Shown one piece after another: positions 61,025 to 64,000 of a DNA stretch of 64,000 nt. The stretch lies in NCBI RefSeq assembly GCF_964340395.1, contig NC_135549.1:5003501-5067500 (forward strand), read 5' to 3'. The notes beneath the pieces are model-generated. The model was not told the origin of the DNA, did no database searches, and saw only the letters and a program-made list of their open reading frames with translations. The translations under genes and the position numbers were made by a program. Each line of letters starts with the position of its first letter. The first letter of the stretch is position 1. The stretch is from Glandiceps talaboti (lineage: Eukaryota > Hemichordata > Enteropneusta > Spengelidae).

Positions 61025-63705
61025 CACACACACACACACAGAAAGTATAGTCAAACACATCAATTTAACACGTTCTTGTCATTTCATGTAACTTATCAAA
61101 ATTCATGATGCCAAAAGGTAAGTTGTTTAATACTAATATATTTGTTCATTTCAGAGCCATGTATATGAGAAATCCCTACGTTTATCAAGTTGGACCGTGT
61201 CTAGTGGTGAAATGACCATTGGTTTGATCACTAACCATATGTCTACAGATGCTTTGGCCATTCAATGGTGGTGGCAGTATACTGTGATAGCGGCCTCGAT
61301 TCCATATCAGGTTATATACTCGTTATAATCAATTCGATAAAATCGTGCTACATTGTTCGCTTTTGCAATATAATGACTTGGCGGCATAACAAGCTTAGGA
61401 ACAATATTTTACTTTTGCGGTGTATACATTTTTTTCAAACGGTATGTATTTATTCTCACTTGCTTTTTCGCACTGTTGATACTGAGGGCGCTCTCATCTA
61501 TAAATAGGTTGGGGGTGGGGGTGAAAGCGGGTAGTGACAACGTGAATTAGAAAAGTTGTGAAAAGTTACGAGATAGGATTTAAAAATATCACTAGGGGAA
61601 ATGTTTTAGTGATGATGACAATATTTGTGGTATATTATTTGTACGAATAAAGCTATACGTAGACACGCATACTTTACTCTGCGACCTAATACTTTTAATA
61701 AGGTGGCATGGTTGTTTTTTTGTATATCTTCTGACAACGTTTTTTGTTTCAATTATACAAATAAACTACAGGCACTGGTAGCGTATATGAAATGTTACAT
61801 TTTATCTCTCTATGAACACAATTTGTGTTTGAATATTCCTTGTTTCATCCGACAGTGATGTTGACTTGTATGTAAATTGAGATAAAATGTATCATTTTAT
61901 ATACTTGCGCCTATCAGTGTCTGTGTTCTGTTTTATGTAGTTTGTAACAAAAGAGACGTAAAAATAAGTTGAAACTCTATGATCACTCTGTTTTGGAAGT
62001 AAATGTACTCTTATGTATAATACATGTAATTGGTATAACTCTATTATTTCTCTAATTATTATTTGTCACAACAAGATAATATATAAGGAAAATACGAGTG
62101 ACCTATTGGGGGATTTGTCACTACGAGTCGATAGACGAGTAGTGGCAACCCTTATGTCTCGATTATTTTCCGGTTGAAAGAAGAAAAAATATTGGAGAAC
62201 AACATAATTATACCATCGCCAGTAATATAAAAAGAAATCGTTAAAAGTAATTGCAATTTTGAGTGTTTTGACATTTCAAACACAGCAGAACCAATGACGT
62301 AGACACTTGTTGTCGTGACATAGACGCGTTGAACTACCAGAGTATATTCCATATTTTATGTTCGACCAGGTTCGGACATGGTATAATAATTGTATAGACT
62401 ATCATAATTCATGCAGGTATAGTTGCCATTGTACATGTAATTATTTACATCAAAATAGCAAGAAGATAAATTTACCTATTGAAATCTAGTTTGAAAGTGA
62501 CTGTCGCTTTCGTTCGAATCGATTACTCAGAAGTCTTTAGCGTAAACTGTATTTCCAATGGAGTCCAGGACAATTCATATTCGAGTCAATCGTCAAAATA
62601 CTCGATACTTGAGAGATTTATAAGAAAGTGTTTCGTAAGATTGCGTCATTTTTACGTCTCGTTATCAGCATTAAGTGATCTATACAACATTTAGACATTG
62701 TAAAATAATAATTTGTAACGTGTCTATGTGTTATGGGTTCTAATTGGTTTTGACTAGATTGGAATAAAGTGATTTGATATCCACCAGTACTTAGTTTTAT
62801 TATTAACCATTTTTGTGTTTTTAATGCAGTTTTTACTGACGTTGGTGCTATTATACATAGAACTGGGTAATGCCGCATTAATTGGACTTTCACTTTTCGT
62901 GATAGTAGTGCCATTACAAGTCTTAATCGCTACATCAATGTCCAAACTTCAGAAACAAGTTATGGTAAGATGGTTGTTTCTGTGCCCTTTTACATTAAAT
63001 ACGACAACTATAATGCCATATGCATCCAACAATTTTTCGTTACTGTTACTGAATATAGTTACAAACTTATACCCATTAGTTATTTTAGTCGTAAACATAC
63101 AAAAACAAACAAACAAACAAACAAACAAACAAACAAACAAACAAACACAAACGAACACAAACGAACATACATACATACATACATACATACAGACAGACAG
63201 ACAGACAGGCAGACAGACAGACAGAGAGACAGACAGACAGACATACAGACAGACAGACAGACATACGAATTAGTATGAAAACATAACCTGTGTAACTGCA
63301 GTTGGTGGAGGTACGTATACATACATACATGGCGACGTGACGAGAGCAACTCACACATACAGTGATACTAGTAAATGCGAATGTACGACGGAGGTGTATG
63401 TTAGTGCACATATCGACTCAATTTTACTATTACCAGTAACGAATTTCATTTTGATATCGAACGAAATCACGATATAGGAAACCTAAGTTTTGAGACCCGT
63501 CTTCACCTGATAACAAACACAACGCGTTCCTTTATTTCATAGAGATTTGCAGACGACAGATTGAAGAAGTCCAATGAAGTTCTCCAAGGAATAAAATTGC
63601 TGAAGCTCTATGGATGGGAATATATATTTTGTGGTAGAATTGAAAGTGTTCGAGTAAAGGAAATAAATCAAATGATGAAAATTGGGGCTCTGTATGCTGC
63701 GATGC
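55230..63705 (+). CDS. Second sulfonylurea receptor-like ABC transporter, first seven exons, continues past window
   Basis: Exons 55230-55817, 58509-58745, 59697-59888, 60585-60737, 61155-61310, 62830-62964, 63543-63705 cover TMD0 ([27 protein letters not shown]), the L0 linker and the first part of TMD1 ([45 protein letters not shown]). Exons 2-7 are 237, 192, 153, 156, 135 and 163 nt, exactly as in the minus-strand paralogue, and the phases are the same. Both NBDs would lie right of the window. ATG 55230 matches the paralogue start. The exon 5 donor reads GTTATA and is weak, but it is fixed by the paralogue length. Intron 2 contains the 3' end of a LINE. The two genes are divergent, about 4.6 kb apart. 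Whether this copy is functional cannot be judged from TMD1 alone, but no stop or frameshift was seen. Confidence 0.9.
56208..57040. repeat. Possible decayed third copy of the same TIR family
   Basis: GTGACCATCCTCCGATTCC and GTGACCTTCCCTCAG near the left and TAATAACTGAAGGCTCCCC at the right match the family. The left terminus is not recognisable, and a long TA run (56827-56912) interrupts it. In intron 1 of the second SUR-like gene. Confidence 0.4.
56827..56912. repeat. (TA)n microsatellite
   Basis: About 85 bases of TA in intron 1 of the second SUR-like gene. Confidence 0.95.
58195..58350. repeat. Imperfect inverted repeat
   Basis: GACAGCTGACGTTCCTACTATTTCAG at the left is matched by CTGAAATAGTTGTAACGTCAGC at the right, with about 80 bases between. 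A possible small MITE, in intron 1 of the second SUR-like gene just upstream of exon 2. Confidence 0.5.
59055..59525 (+). mobile_element. LINE 3' end fragment
   Basis: Translation gives [16 protein letters not shown] then a hydrophobic tail, the Cys/His motif at the C-terminus of many LINE ORF2 proteins. It is followed by a 3' UTR with GGGGCCGGAGGCCCATATTA and AATAAA. 5' truncated. In intron 2 of the second SUR-like gene. Confidence 0.7.
60967..61040. repeat. (GA)n(CA)n microsatellite
   Basis: Imperfect GA run then CA, in intron 4 of the second SUR-like gene. Confidence 0.9.
61785..61945. repeat. Dispersed repeat, partner of 33380-33535
   Basis: Ordered matches as described for the partner. 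It lies in intron 5 of the plus-strand SUR-like gene, a non-equivalent intron, so it reflects separate insertion and not paralogous intron sequence. Confidence 0.65.
63101..63262. repeat. (CAAA)n(CATA)n(CAGA)n compound microsatellite
   Basis: Three tetranucleotide arrays in succession in intron 6 of the second SUR-like gene. Confidence 0.9.
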
Positions 63706-64000
63706 GTAAGTGACCAGTCACTATCATACTGACGTCATCATGACTATCTTACCAAATATGTCACCGTGTCTCACTTTCTGTATGTACATTATAACACACG
63801 TTTACACAATTCAATTTTGTGTGTAATGTGTCGAGTAACAAATACGAACTTGTTTTATCTTGTTTCACACCGTTTTACAAGTATAAAAAAGTTGTTTTAT
63901 TTGCAAATCTAAAATACTGCCAGTAATAAGCATTAAGTATTAAGTATTAAAAACCCGTTAATATACTTTAAGAAATATAAGCTTATTTATCTATTTTATG

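Overview
The window is AT-rich animal nuclear DNA. Its genes are split into many short exons with GT-AG introns, and there are no operons. Introns and spacers are crowded with microsatellites, hairpin (foldback) MITEs and decayed transposons. The gene families (a sulfonylurea-receptor type ABC transporter, an SLC16 transporter, a DEG/ENaC channel) and the transposon load (Penelope-like, LINE, TIR elements) suggest a marine invertebrate. A deuterostome such as amphioxus or an acorn worm is plausible, but the sequence alone does not fix the phylum.

Layout. (1) About 1-22.9 kb, minus strand: a DEG/ENaC/ASIC-family sodium channel. Nine coding exons were assembled by hand with consistent splice phases. 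The last exon(s), with TM2, lie beyond the left edge. (2) 13.0-21.2 kb, plus strand: a complete four-exon SLC16/monocarboxylate-transporter-like gene, lying entirely inside the 13.8-kb third intron of the channel gene. (3) 27.0-50.6 kb, minus strand: a complete 30-exon ABCC gene of 1576 residues with TMD0-TMD1-NBD1-TMD2-NBD2, closest by motif to the sulfonylurea receptors ABCC8/ABCC9. (4) 55.2 kb to the right edge, plus strand: the first seven exons of a second SUR-like gene, head-to-head with the first; exons 2-7 have exactly the same lengths in both copies. A broken piece of a further first exon sits in intron 2 of gene (3).

Repeats. A 3.1-kb array of 27-bp units (roughly 115 copies), each carrying a consensus splice-donor sequence on the plus strand, fills part of SUR intron 2. 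Two near-identical 2.36-kb TIR elements with TTA target duplications flank and invade the SLC16 gene. A Penelope-like relic with inverted terminal repeats lies in a channel intron. There are also LINE fragments, a dispersed TIR family, and several long hairpins. No tRNA, rRNA or CRISPR was recognised.

The genes are neighbours rather than a pathway. The SUR-like proteins would be expected to act as regulatory subunits of K-ATP channels, but no inward-rectifier (Kir6) gene was seen in the window. Exon boundaries come from reading translations, splice signals and phase; none has transcript support.
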